Positions 1-10,911 of a DNA stretch of 64,000 bases are shown one piece after another (the first letter of the stretch is position 1; each line of letters opens with the position of its first letter). The DNA is taken from the NCBI GenBank assembly GCA_903819975.1, contig CAIJFI010000006.1, positions 1 to 64,000 of the forward strand. The letters are read 5' to 3'. This DNA is from an uncultured Bacteroidota bacterium. GTDB taxonomy: Bacteria > Bacteroidota > Bacteroidia > Chitinophagales > Chitinophagaceae. Made by a program: the position numbers and the translations under genes. Under the pieces are notes generated by a model, which worked only from the letters and a program-made list of their open reading frames with translations, made no database searches and was not told where the DNA came from.

Positions 1-700
1 AATAACTGTTGGACCAAATGGCACTTATACATTTACAGCAACTGCTGCTGGCACTTATACGTACACAGTGCCTGTATGTGCACCAGGTCAAACAACAAAC
101 TGTCCAACAGAAACTTTAGTAATAACAGTTCCTGTAAACACATTAACAAATGACGCTGCAACAGCATATGTAAATATTCCTACTGCGGGAAATGTCTCAA
201 CAAATGATGTGGTTCCTGCTGGCACTACTTATGGTCAACCAGCTCAATTAACAGGAGCTACCATAACCGTAAATGGAGATGGCACATATTCATTTACTGC
301 AACTACTGCAGGAACTTATACTTATACTGTTCCTGTATGTGCACCAGGTCAAACAACAAACTGTCCAACAGAAACTTTAGTAATAGTTGTAACTGATCCA
401 ACGCCACCGCCGCCAGTAATTAATATTGTCACTCCTGATTTTGGTGTAACTGATATTAATGTTCCTGTGACAGGAAGTGTTGCAACCAATGACCAAGTTC
501 CAACTGGAACAACTTATGGTCAACCTGCTGCAAATGCTACTAATCCAACAGGTGCTACGATTGTAATAAATCCAAATGGAACTTATACATTTAATGCAAC
601 TAAAGTTGGTACATATACTTATTATGTTCCTGTTTGTACTGCTGGTCAAACAAGTGGATGTCCATTGGTTCCATTAGTAATTACTGTAAGTGATCCATTA
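1..700 (+). repeat. In-gene tandem repeats of the adhesin (period about 261 bp, then 297 bp)
   Basis: Bases 71-124 and 332-385 are identical over 54 bp (offset 261 bp, 87 codons). A third, diverged copy of the same segment begins near 626 (offset 297 bp). The repeats probably continue upstream of the window. Near-identity at DNA level suggests recent duplication or gene conversion of domain units. Confidence 0.85.
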
Positions 701-2047
701 ATTAATACCAACCCACCAATTGCTAATCCAGATGTGGTTACAACAATTGAAAACACAGCGGTTACAACAAATGTATTGGCAAATGATAAAGCGTCAAATG
801 TTGGAGTAAGTTTAAATCCTGCAAGCGTAAGCATTGTAGCACAACCTAAACATGGTACTGTGATAGTTAACTCAGATGGTACAATTAGTTACACTCCTAC
901 AAATGGTTTTGTTGGTACAGATAGTTTATCATATAATGTTTGTGATAATAATACACCAATACCAAATTGTAAAACTGCTTATGTTTATTATACTGTAAAA
1001 GCTGCAACCGCCCCTGCAGCAACTGTTGCAGCAGATGACTTTGCAAGAACTTTTGCAGGCAGTCCAATTGGCGGTAATGTATTAAGTAATGATAAGAACA
1101 CTGCAGGTGCTCCTTTAACTGTTACTGGGAATTCTACAGTGCCTGCTAGTAAAGGAACTTTCGTTATGAATGCGAATGGTACTTACACCTTTGTGCCTGC
1201 TCCAGGATTTACAGGACCGGTAGATATTACTTACACTGTTTGTGGAGGCACTCCTTCTGTATGCACCAACGCAACTTTACACTTATTAGTAGAGCCGGTT
1301 ATTCCAACAAAGATTTTAGACATAACCAAAGTTGCGAATGATGCTAAAATGAATATGGATGGAAGCTTTAATTTAAATTTTATAATAAAGGTAAAGAATT
1401 TGACTTCTGATTATATTGATAGCGTTTTAGTAAAAGATGATTTAACTAAGGTGTTTACTGATACAAGAGGAATATCTATTGTGTCCCTTGACGCATCTGG
1501 TAAATTAGTTAAGAATATCAATTATAACGGCATTAGTAATACAGACTTATTATTAATTCAATCTGCATTAGATGCTAAGAAAGAAGATTCAATAAGCTTA
1601 ACTATTAATGTTGCTTCCAACTTATCAGGTAATTTCCAAAATACAGCTATTGTGACTGCGCCAACATTGAATGGCTTGGTAAATTTAAAATCTACCGATC
1701 CAAATAGTATAGTTTCAGCTGGTGATACAACACGTAAGCCAACAGAATTTATTATTCCTAAAGTGGATGTAGTTATACCAGGTGGATTCTCTCCAAATAA
1801 TGATGGAATTGATGACACATGGGTAATTAAACGACCATTTGGCACTATTATTTCTGTTAGGGTATTTAACCGATGGGGTAACGAAGTTTTCAGTAATTCA
1901 AATTACCAAAATGACTGGAGAGGCAAAGGGGTAAGCAACTTTATAGGAGAGGATGTGCCAGAAGGAACGTACTTCTATATTGTTGAAGCTACTGACGCCA
2001 ATAATGTTACAAGAAAATTTGCATCATCGTTAACCCTTGTAAGATAA
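1..2047 (+). CDS. Large repetitive surface/secreted protein with type IX type-B C-terminal domain (5' end outside window)
   Basis: The frame is open from base 2, so this is the C-terminal 681 residues of a longer protein. In order I see: two and a half Ig-like repeats rich in Thr, Gly and Pro (bases 1-700, each ending in a VCAPGQTTNCP-like segment); two cadherin/VCBS-like domains with the V.ANDK and VLSNDK signatures (about bases 710-990 and 1020-1290); a DUF11-like beta domain (about 1310-1700); and a terminal domain (about 1770-2040) with GGFSPNNDGIDDTW, VFNRWGNEVF and PEGTYFYIVEA. That last pattern is the gliding-motility-associated C-terminal (type-B sorting) domain that directs substrates through the type IX system. 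The paired cysteines in each repeat may form disulfides outside the cell. The next gene, a PorP/SprF protein, starts 4 bases downstream, the usual partner arrangement for type-B substrates. Probable role: adhesin or cell-surface filament; the ligand is unknown. Confidence 0.9.
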   Translation, partial: ITVGPNGTYTFTATAAGTYTYTVPVCAPGQTTNCPTETLVITVPVNTLTNDAATAYVNIPTAGNVSTNDVVPAGTTYGQPAQLTGATITVNGDGTYSFTATTAGTYTYTVPVCAPGQTTNCPTETLVIVVTDPTPPPPVINIVTPDFGVTDINVPVTGSVATNDQVPTGTTYGQPAANATNPTGATIVINPNGTYTFNATKVGTYTYYVPVCTAGQTSGCPLVPLVITVSDPLINTNPPIANPDVVTTIENTAVTTNVLANDKASNVGVSLNPASVSIVAQPKHGTVIVNSDGTISYTPTNGFVGTDSLSYNVCDNNTPIPNCKTAYVYYTVKAATAPAATVAADDFARTFAGSPIGGNVLSNDKNTAGAPLTVTGNSTVPASKGTFVMNANGTYTFVPAPGFTGPVDITYTVCGGTPSVCTNATLHLLVEPVIPTKILDITKVANDAKMNMDGSFNLNFIIKVKNLTSDYIDSVLVKDDLTKVFTDTRGISIVSLDASGKLVKNINYNGISNTDLLLIQSALDAKKEDSISLTINVASNLSGNFQNTAIVTAPTLNGLVNLKSTDPNSIVSAGDTTRKPTEFIIPKVDVVIPGGFSPNNDGIDDTWVIKRPFGTIISVRVFNRWGNEVFSNSNYQNDWRGKGVSNFIGEDVPEGTYFYIVEATDANNVTRKFASSLTLVR

Positions 2048-2051
2048 TAAG

Positions 2052-2999
2052 ATGAAAATGAAAAAATTATATACTTTTTTTACCGGGTTGCTAATTGTGC
2101 TTTCAATCTTGTTAAGTAACAATGTAACTGCACAAACCGAGCCAATGTATTCCCAATATATGTATAATATGTTGGGCGTTAATCCAGCCTATGCGGGAAA
2201 TAGAGAAGCGACAGGCTTAAACTTTTTTCAGCGTAGACAATGGGTTGGTATTTCGGGTGCGCCACAAACCACTTCAGTTAGTTTAGATGGTGCTGCGAAA
2301 GATAATAGACTAGGATGGGGCGTTCAATTTTACGACGACAAACTTGGTGTTGAAAAAGCAGACGGAGTTAACTTCATGTTAGCGACACATATTCAGGTTT
2401 CAGAAAAAGGAACACTTTCGGGAGGCTTAAGCGTCGGTCTTATGAACTATCGTATTGATCTAATGAATGTACAAGGTCGTTACACTCCAAGTGATCCTGC
2501 TTTTTATTCAAATTTCAACAAATGGTTGCCAAATGTTGGATTAGGACTATATTATAATACCGATAAGTTTTATGCTGGAATCGCAATTCCCAATGTTTTA
2601 AAGTCCCGATTAAGTGCATTTGATGTCATGAATTCTGGTATACAAAAAGTAAATAGTACGCATCTATTTTTTACAACTGGTTATGTAATTGATATTAACG
2701 AAGACGTTAAAATAAAGCCTTCCACTATGATCAAAGCAGTTGGTGGTGCTCCAATTGAAGCTGACTTTAACACAAATGTATGGTTAAGAGATGTTATTGG
2801 TTTAGGATTCTCGTATCGTACAGGGGATGCAATGGTTGGTATGATTGAGGCACAAGCAAATGAGAATCTGAGAATTGGATATGCCTATGACATGACCATT
2901 TCGCCTTTAAAATATTACAATAATGGATCTCACGAATTATTGCTTAGATATGAATTTGGTACCGGTAAATCAAAAATTAAATCAACAAGATATTTTTAG
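2052..2999 (+). CDS. PorP/SprF family type IX secretion system membrane protein
   Basis: 315 residues. An N-terminal signal peptide ends near residue 28 (VTAQ/TEP). The mature start with YSQYMYNMLGVNPAYAGN, followed by FFQRRQWVGISGAPQT and a beta-rich remainder, is the hallmark of PorP/SprF outer-membrane proteins. In Bacteroidota these are encoded next to large proteins with a type-B C-terminal domain and help secrete them or anchor them at the surface. That is the arrangement here, with the adhesin gene ending 4 bases upstream, so the two are almost certainly co-transcribed and functionally paired. A second ATG two codons in is an equally possible start. It may be one of several PorP paralogues in the genome and need not be the core motility SprF. 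Confidence 0.93.
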   Translation: MKMKKLYTFFTGLLIVLSILLSNNVTAQTEPMYSQYMYNMLGVNPAYAGNREATGLNFFQRRQWVGISGAPQTTSVSLDGAAKDNRLGWGVQFYDDKLGVEKADGVNFMLATHIQVSEKGTLSGGLSVGLMNYRIDLMNVQGRYTPSDPAFYSNFNKWLPNVGLGLYYNTDKFYAGIAIPNVLKSRLSAFDVMNSGIQKVNSTHLFFTTGYVIDINEDVKIKPSTMIKAVGGAPIEADFNTNVWLRDVIGLGFSYRTGDAMVGMIEAQANENLRIGYAYDMTISPLKYYNNGSHELLLRYEFGTGKSKIKSTRYF

Positions 3000-3048
3000 T
3001 GTAGATAAAATTTGGTAAAGAGAATTATTAAAGAACTAAGTGAAAAAC

Positions 3049-5178
3049 ATGAAACGAATAATATATATAGTCCTATTCATCGCAATCTCTAATGGAGTAT
3101 TGGCTCAACAAAATATGAATGCAAAAAAGGCAAGTCGTATTTTGAAACAAGCTGATAAACAAATGAACTTGCTTAAATATGCATATGCAATCCCATTGTA
3201 CAAAACCTATTTGGCACAAGGGGGTAAAGATACTTCTGCATTCAAGCAATTAGGATTTGCATATAAAATGGTAAACCAATATGATAGCGCTCTTTTCTAT
3301 TACACAAAAGCAAGCAATGCGGGTGTTAAATCAGGAAATATCATTCCTGAACTACAAGCAAATATTGGTAATTTTAGTAATGCTGTTAAAGGTTATGAAA
3401 ACCTAATTGCCGAAAATAAGACCTTATTATTTGATACTAGATTATATGGGTTTGTCAACATCAATAAATTTTATGCTGATTCATTAGACTATAAAATTTA
3501 TTATACTAAAGTGAATTCTCCTTATAACGATTTTAATCCCATATTATTTAAAGATGGTATTGTATTTGAATCTAATCGTGTTTTAACAAAAACTAAGAGA
3601 AAGCGTACAAAAATTGAAACACCCGAATTTTCTTGGGATGGGTCAGGGTATTCGAGATTATATTATTTGCCAAATAAAAAAGACATTAGACTAGATAGTC
3701 TTATTATACCAGAATGGAAAGATAAAAAAATTGATTTCAATTCATTATATAGAGGTACAAGTAATGACAATCGCATTATAGATAAAAGTATGGGTTATAT
3801 TCCTATTTCTTTTAAACAAGATTCAAGTATTGTTTTGTTTTCAAAACAATTTGGAGCTAGATTAAATATAGGTTCAATAACTTTTACGCAGGACGGGAAA
3901 ACGGCTTATTATACCAAAAATGGTCGTAGTACAAAACAAGGTTATTTGTTAGAGGTGTGGGAAGCTAAATTTAAAGATGGCAAATGGAAACCAAGCAATA
4001 GGTTGTTTTTTAATAAATATTCCTATAGCTATTTTCATCCTGCTGTTACGCCAGATGGTAAACGTTTATATTATGTGTCTGATGAACCTAATGGTTTTGG
4101 AGGTACAGATATTTATTACATTGAAAAAAATGAAGATGGATCTTGGAAGCCAACTGCCAATGCTGGTCAAGATATCAATACAGCAGGCAATGAATTATTT
4201 CCAAGTTTTTATGATGGCAACTTCTATTTTAGTAGCAATGGACATCCTGGTTTAGGAGGATTGGATATATTTAAATTAGGCAAGGATGCTAGAGGTGATT
4301 TATCAGTAATAAATTTAGGGTATCCTGTTAATAGCAATAAGGATGACATTAGTTATACAATTAAAGGTAGTACAGGTTTTTTCAGTTCTAACAGATATGG
4401 TAGCGATGATATTTTTGCATTTGACTATGCCCCGGTTTATATTACAATGAATGGGTCTGTTGCTGTTGATAGTATTATGGCACCCGGCAAAATAGTTTAT
4501 CTATTACAAAAAAATGATATTGGTAGAATCCAAATTATAGATAGTGCTATAGTTAATAAAAATGGTGCTTATGCATTCAAAGGTCGTCCTAATAAAGACT
4601 ATACTATTGTTACTTATGATGCTAGTGGTGCTAAATATGAGAAGCCAATTAAATCAAATGATTTCGTTAAAATTAATGACACTTATACTAAACAAGTAGC
4701 GTTGATTAATATTCCATTATCTGCTAAGGAATTAGCTGCTAAAAAAGCAATACAGGAAAATATTGAATCTCAGCAGCAAGTTACCATTACTAAGTTGTTT
4801 GCAAAAACAGTTGACTCCTTAATGAAATTGAGTAAGGAGTATTTGGAGTTGCACCATCCGTTTGATCAAGTGGCAATCATTAAAAAAGATTTACCAGGTT
4901 ACTACGATTTAATCAAAAAAATTAAGGTAATGAAAGGCAGGGATATTGTCATTGTTTCAGCTACTGACTGTAATGGTACAGATGTTTACAATGAAGGATT
5001 GTCCCAACGTAGAGCAGAACACATTTATAAAACACTTGCGAATATTTCTACAAATAATGTTGTAGTTAAACATGTTGGAGAAAGAGAGTTGCTAAAAGCT
5101 TGTGATGATGTCAAAAAGAGTATTGAAGAGCAAGTTGTTAATAGATATAGTTATGTATTTATTATTGATAAGAAATAA
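3049..5178 (+). CDS. PorE-like TPR / beta-propeller / OmpA-domain protein
   Basis: 709 residues from the ATG at 3049, chosen because it gives a clean signal peptide (MKRIIYIVLFIAISNGVLAQ); an in-frame GTG lies 9 bases upstream. Order of parts: TPR-like helices (about 25-110), a WD40/PD40-type propeller with repeated DG-YY-SNR motifs (about 150-440), a carboxypeptidase-regulatory-like beta domain (about 465-540), and a C-terminal OmpA-like domain (about 610-709) with NEGLSQRRAEHIY near residue 648 and a closing NRYSY. This order matches PorE, a peptidoglycan-linked component of the type IX system, and the many OmpA paralogues that follow PorP/SprF genes. It would sit in the periplasm and tether the outer-membrane partner to the cell wall. 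It lies 49 bases after the PorP/SprF gene, in the same direction. Confidence 0.85.
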   Translation: MKRIIYIVLFIAISNGVLAQQNMNAKKASRILKQADKQMNLLKYAYAIPLYKTYLAQGGKDTSAFKQLGFAYKMVNQYDSALFYYTKASNAGVKSGNIIPELQANIGNFSNAVKGYENLIAENKTLLFDTRLYGFVNINKFYADSLDYKIYYTKVNSPYNDFNPILFKDGIVFESNRVLTKTKRKRTKIETPEFSWDGSGYSRLYYLPNKKDIRLDSLIIPEWKDKKIDFNSLYRGTSNDNRIIDKSMGYIPISFKQDSSIVLFSKQFGARLNIGSITFTQDGKTAYYTKNGRSTKQGYLLEVWEAKFKDGKWKPSNRLFFNKYSYSYFHPAVTPDGKRLYYVSDEPNGFGGTDIYYIEKNEDGSWKPTANAGQDINTAGNELFPSFYDGNFYFSSNGHPGLGGLDIFKLGKDARGDLSVINLGYPVNSNKDDISYTIKGSTGFFSSNRYGSDDIFAFDYAPVYITMNGSVAVDSIMAPGKIVYLLQKNDIGRIQIIDSAIVNKNGAYAFKGRPNKDYTIVTYDASGAKYEKPIKSNDFVKINDTYTKQVALINIPLSAKELAAKKAIQENIESQQQVTITKLFAKTVDSLMKLSKEYLELHHPFDQVAIIKKDLPGYYDLIKKIKVMKGRDIVIVSATDCNGTDVYNEGLSQRRAEHIYKTLANISTNNVVVKHVGERELLKACDDVKKSIEEQVVNRYSYVFIIDKK

Positions 5179-5193
5179 TTTAAAAGTATTGTA

Positions 5194-5427
5194 ATGATTG
5201 GATTAAAAAATAATTTAAGTACAAGGGAATTAGTTGCAAATTTAGCTTCAAGGGAGCGTGAAGTATTTGACGCTATTGTAAAAGGGTTAAGAACTAAGGA
5301 AATCGGCGATAAATTTAATATAAAAGCAAATACAGTGTCAACGATTAAGAAAGTGATTTTTCGAAAGCTAAAAGTTTCATCTAATATTGAGTTATACAAA
5401 ATTGCACAAGAGTGTGAATTGGTTTAG
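5194..5427 (+). CDS. Stand-alone LuxR/GerE-type helix-turn-helix protein
   Basis: 77 residues, almost entirely one GerE-like DNA-binding domain: LASREREVFDAIVKGLRTKE, then an IGDKFNIKANTVSTIKKVIF recognition-helix region and a final RKLKVSSNIELYKIAQ helix. There is no receiver, PAS or ligand-binding domain. It starts 15 bases after the PorE-like gene and is probably translated from the same message, so it may regulate this surface cluster or other type IX genes. The next gene converges on it with only 12 bases between, and no obvious terminator is visible. Product class is clear; the target is unknown. Confidence 0.8.
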   Translation: MIGLKNNLSTRELVANLASREREVFDAIVKGLRTKEIGDKFNIKANTVSTIKKVIFRKLKVSSNIELYKIAQECELV

Positions 5428-5439
5428 TTTTTAGGTTAT

Positions 5440-7938
5440 CTAAAACTGAATTTTCATACTACCAAATACGCCAAAGTTTTGTACTGGTTGCATTCTTGAT
5501 GGCGTATAATTGGCAGGATAAGGTGGAGCGCTTCTCCATACAAAATCTACTCTAAAGAATTTAAATATATTGTCTAATCCCGTTCCGAACTCTAAATAAG
5601 TATGGTCTCTCAATGAACGTAATTGATAAGGCCCAAATTCTGTTCGATTAAAGGCTTTGTTTGAAGCATTCATGTTTCCCCAAACTCCTTTTAAGTTCCA
5701 AAATTGTCTGATTTTAGTTTTTCTTAAAATTGGGATTAAATTAATTAGTTTTTTCTCAATATTATGTTCAATTTGAAATCCTGCATAGGTGTCACTATAA
5801 TATTCAAATCGGTTCATTAAGTTAAATCCATTTTTATTATAAACGTAAACTTCATTACCTGGATGAAGTTCTAAAAGCATAAATGGAAGGCTGTCCCCAT
5901 AAATTTTTCCACCATAGGCATTGTAACTAAGGGTACCAAAATTTGGGATTCTTAATTTTTGACTTATAGATGCATTTATTTTAGTGTAATTGTATTTGCC
6001 ACCAATGAGGCCATTGATTGCCTGACTAACGTTTAGTTCGTAGATTGGTTTATTTCCTTTAAATCTTATTTTTCTTCTATTGGTCTCAATTTTTTTCTCT
6101 CCTGGAGCATATCTAATTCGATATAAAATATTAGAATTCATTATGTCTCCATTTGTAAAATTAGTTGATGTCGGTAATGGGGTATATGGGACATAGTCTG
6201 TTCTGCTAATGGTAACATTGTTACTTATTCCAGATTCCCAGTCCTTGGTAATACTTAATTTATATTCTTCTAAACCCAGATATTTTTGAGGAATTCCTGG
6301 TCTTCTGAAAACTTGTGAAAATATATTATCAGTAGTGATATCAGCTTCGCTAAATCTTACACGACCATTGTCTAAGTCTTTTAAATATGAAAATTCTGTA
6401 CTTAGTCCTTTAATAGTTTTCGCATTATACCTAATTCCAAGGTTTTCTTTGAACTTTTGATCTTTAATGCCATAAGCTAAGTATCCATAAAGCCTAAGTG
6501 ATTTGCTAAATTTAGATGTTGTACCTAAATCAAATCTTAACCTTGTTTGTTCTAATTGATTGCCGCTAATCCATTTGTACCAAGGCCCAATTTCAATACT
6601 GCCGTATTTTAGATGACCATCAACTAAAAATTCAATTTTTCTGGTGTAGTCTTTGAAAATTGGGATGGATTTTAATGTATCAATCATCTTTAAAATATGC
6701 TGCTCATTATTGTTCAAATTATCATGTCTAGCTGCATTCCAATAAGTTTTTCCTTTTGCATTTATATCATCTAGATAACTTATTTCATTTTGTTTTTTAT
6801 TTAAACTTAATACACTGTCAATTACATGTTCATTAAATTCAAAATGCTGGTAGGAGTTACTTTTCCTAATTACTAATGTGAGCTTATCTTTAGGAAATGG
6901 AGAAATATCGGCTGTTGTTTTGTCTTTTGAAAAAATATATTTCCCATTTTCAGACTTTTCGAATTCTTGATATATGTTTAGTCGGTTAATGAAATTAACA
7001 TCTGCAGTTTTAGAAATATTTAAATTAATCTTATGTATGGCCCAAGTGGAAGCGTCAATCCAAGCATCTCCTGCAAATGTATTTTCGCCCTCATTTAATG
7101 GTGTAAATAGTAAATGCAATACTTTAATGCCTTTAATATATTGCGTATCTGCGCCCTTAAACTTATAGAATTTATCAGCAAAATCACTAATAGGACTTAC
7201 AAACTCTTTTCCAAATAATTTTACGTAATTTTCGTAAATGTTAATGCTTTGATTCGCGTCCCCAATAAGTTGGTTGATATTAGGATTATTAATACCATGT
7301 GTTTGCGTTGCTTTTACAATTTCTTTTGTCTTACTTGGTGCTTTGGAATAATAATAATCCGACAAAGTCTCGGTCATTAAAAATGGCAAAAATGGCTTTT
7401 CTTCCGAAACACTGTCAATATTATCAAGTATGAAAGAAAACTGCTTTAAAAAAGGGATATTCGAAAAACTATTTCTATTTACATTATTTAAGTCTAATTC
7501 TAATTTATTGTAAAGTTCCGCTTTGTATTTTGCATAGTTATACGGATTGTTATGCGTTTTATTTTTTACGACCAACTTCCACCATCTATCTCCCTTATTA
7601 AATTTTGACTTTACCGTAACACCTTCATTTGTATTTAATGTTTCGAGTGTTAATTTGAAATTTAACCTTTCAATATCTTTAATTGAAAATTTTGTGGCGT
7701 CAAATCCTACATAACGCACAACAATAGAGTCCCTTGGATAAGGAGATTTACTTAATGTATAATTCCCTAAACTATCACAGATTACACCTGCTTTTGCAAT
7801 TTTCCATTTTAATGAAGCATAGGGGATGGGTTCTTGTGTAAATCCATTAATTACCCTACCTTGATAATAGGCATTAGTTTGGGATTGGCATATCCCAAAT
7901 ATTAGGCATAGAAATATCGAAAAAAGGTACTTTCCCAA
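5440..7938 (-). CDS. DUF5686 outer-membrane protein with carboxypeptidase-like regulatory domain
   Basis: 832 residues. A signal peptide (residues 1-20, ending CQSQ) is followed by a CarboxypepD_reg-like beta-sandwich (about 25-110; GRVINGFTQEPIPYASLKW, then D..G.Y.L and VRYVGF). The long remainder has the alternating aromatic/charged pattern of a beta-barrel and ends in Phe (MKIQF), as outer-membrane barrels do. This is the arrangement of the DUF5686 family, widespread in Bacteroidota and of unknown function. It lacks the TonB box and plug pattern of SusC proteins. It is transcribed on its own; the upstream gene on the same strand (GH97) ends 112 bases away, with no hairpin seen between. Confidence 0.85.
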   Translation of the reverse strand: MGKYLFSIFLCLIFGICQSQTNAYYQGRVINGFTQEPIPYASLKWKIAKAGVICDSLGNYTLSKSPYPRDSIVVRYVGFDATKFSIKDIERLNFKLTLETLNTNEGVTVKSKFNKGDRWWKLVVKNKTHNNPYNYAKYKAELYNKLELDLNNVNRNSFSNIPFLKQFSFILDNIDSVSEEKPFLPFLMTETLSDYYYSKAPSKTKEIVKATQTHGINNPNINQLIGDANQSINIYENYVKLFGKEFVSPISDFADKFYKFKGADTQYIKGIKVLHLLFTPLNEGENTFAGDAWIDASTWAIHKINLNISKTADVNFINRLNIYQEFEKSENGKYIFSKDKTTADISPFPKDKLTLVIRKSNSYQHFEFNEHVIDSVLSLNKKQNEISYLDDINAKGKTYWNAARHDNLNNNEQHILKMIDTLKSIPIFKDYTRKIEFLVDGHLKYGSIEIGPWYKWISGNQLEQTRLRFDLGTTSKFSKSLRLYGYLAYGIKDQKFKENLGIRYNAKTIKGLSTEFSYLKDLDNGRVRFSEADITTDNIFSQVFRRPGIPQKYLGLEEYKLSITKDWESGISNNVTISRTDYVPYTPLPTSTNFTNGDIMNSNILYRIRYAPGEKKIETNRRKIRFKGNKPIYELNVSQAINGLIGGKYNYTKINASISQKLRIPNFGTLSYNAYGGKIYGDSLPFMLLELHPGNEVYVYNKNGFNLMNRFEYYSDTYAGFQIEHNIEKKLINLIPILRKTKIRQFWNLKGVWGNMNASNKAFNRTEFGPYQLRSLRDHTYLEFGTGLDNIFKFFRVDFVWRSAPPYPANYTPSRMQPVQNFGVFGSMKIQF

Positions 7939-8050
7939 GGGTAGATTATATCCTACAAAATACGACTCAAATGGCTTTATATTAGCTTTTGTTGATACTT
8001 TTTAGGTATTTCTACTCAAATTTTAACCAAAAAGTATAGGAATTATTACA

Positions 8051-10228
<2,178 letters not shown>

Positions 10229-10342
10229 TCAGGAACTAAAATTATTGACCAAAATTTAAGTTTTTTAGGGTATTAAACATATATTAGATAAATATTATGG
10301 ATACAAATTTTATTGACCAGTCAAATTATGAGGAAAGCAAAT

Positions 10343-10533
10343 GGTTGCTTCGCATCATCCTCTGGTATTAGGCCTACCCTAAGCCCTCGGATGGTTGCTT
10401 CGCAACATCCTCTCGTTTTGGGCAGGACCAAAATAGGATTGCTCCCTTCGGTCGCATCCTCTCGTTTTGGGCAGGACCAAAATAGGATTGCTCCCTTCGG
10501 TCGCATCCTCTCGTTTTGGGCAGGACCAAAGCC
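10343..10533. repeat. Four tandem repeats of 49-50 bp (two identical)
   Basis: The anchor ATCCTCT occurs at 10357, 10407, 10456 and 10505, giving periods of 50, 49 and 49 bp. Units 10407-10455 and 10456-10504 are identical over all 49 bases and carry ATCCTCTCGTTTTGGGCAGG. The first unit is diverged and the last is cut short after 26-29 bases. Units contain short inverted repeats (GTTGCTTCGCAAC; AGGAT..ATCCT around CTTCGG). Small open frames exist through the repeat on both strands but look like artefacts of repeat length. The DNA between the GH97 gene and 10343 holds nothing I recognise. Confidence 0.85.
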
Positions 10534-10562
10534 CTTTAATAACATCAGTGCCTGATTTTTTA

Positions 10563-10712
10563 GCTTTTTTGTTTTTGCTACCGAACAAAAGCACTCGCTT
10601 CGCTCGTTTGTTAATTCGATTCACCTGAATTTCGAAGCAAGCTTCAAATTCCGTCTCATCTCTTTAACAACCACTTCGTGGCTTTTGTTTCGGGTCTTGG
10701 CAACAAAAAAGC
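10563..10712. repeat. 150 bp imperfect palindrome beside tRNA-Arg
   Basis: Both arms match in inverted order about a centre near 10638: GCTTTTTTG at 10563 with its complement ending at 10712; AACAAAAGC at 10584-10592 with GCTTTTGTT at 10681-10689; TTGTTAA near 10609 with TTAACAA near 10664; and GAATTTCGAAGC at 10627 with GCTTCAAATTC at 10641. Each pair has nearly the same midpoint, which argues against chance. The right end merges with the terminator of the tRNA gene. It could fold as a long branched hairpin in DNA or RNA. No coding potential is evident. Confidence 0.75.
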
Positions 10713-10734
10713 CCATGCTTTTCGCATGGGCTTT
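10705..10734 (-). terminator. Terminator of tRNA-Arg
   Basis: Perfect 11 bp stem AAAGCCCATGC / GCATGGGCTTT with a 5-base loop, followed on the minus strand by a run of six T. It begins directly after the tRNA 3' end. Confidence 0.85.
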
Positions 10735-10735
10735 G

Positions 10736-10809
10736 TGACCGCGTTAGGATTCAAACCTAAAACCCCCTCATCCGTAGTGAGGTACTCTATTCAGTTGAGC
10801 TACGCAGCC
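10736..10809 (-). tRNA. tRNA-Arg (anticodon ACG)
   Basis: 74 nt cloverleaf read on the minus strand: acceptor GGCTGCG pairing with CGCGGTC (two G-U pairs), D stem GCTC/GAGT, anticodon stem CCTCA/TGAGG with loop CTACGGA, T stem TTAGG/CCTAA with loop TTTGAAT, and discriminator A. Anticodon ACG reads CGN arginine codons after A34 is converted to inosine. CCA is not encoded. A terminator follows immediately. Confidence 0.95.
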
Positions 10810-10911
10810 ATTCCGTTTCCTAGCTAGGCTAGAAAGGGGTGCAAATATACCTCAATTTCCGATTCTTCCAAAGGATTTTTAGGTATTTATTGTCGAATTA
10901 TAAGCTAATAA

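Noticed and set aside
10343..10533. Possible CRISPR array
   Set aside because: The whole 49 bp unit repeats without unique spacers and no cas gene is present.
10313..10624. Three overlapping open frames of 74-81 codons on both strands
   Set aside because: They run through the 49-50 bp repeats and palindrome; the repeat units create open frames on both strands and the proteins have no recognisable features.
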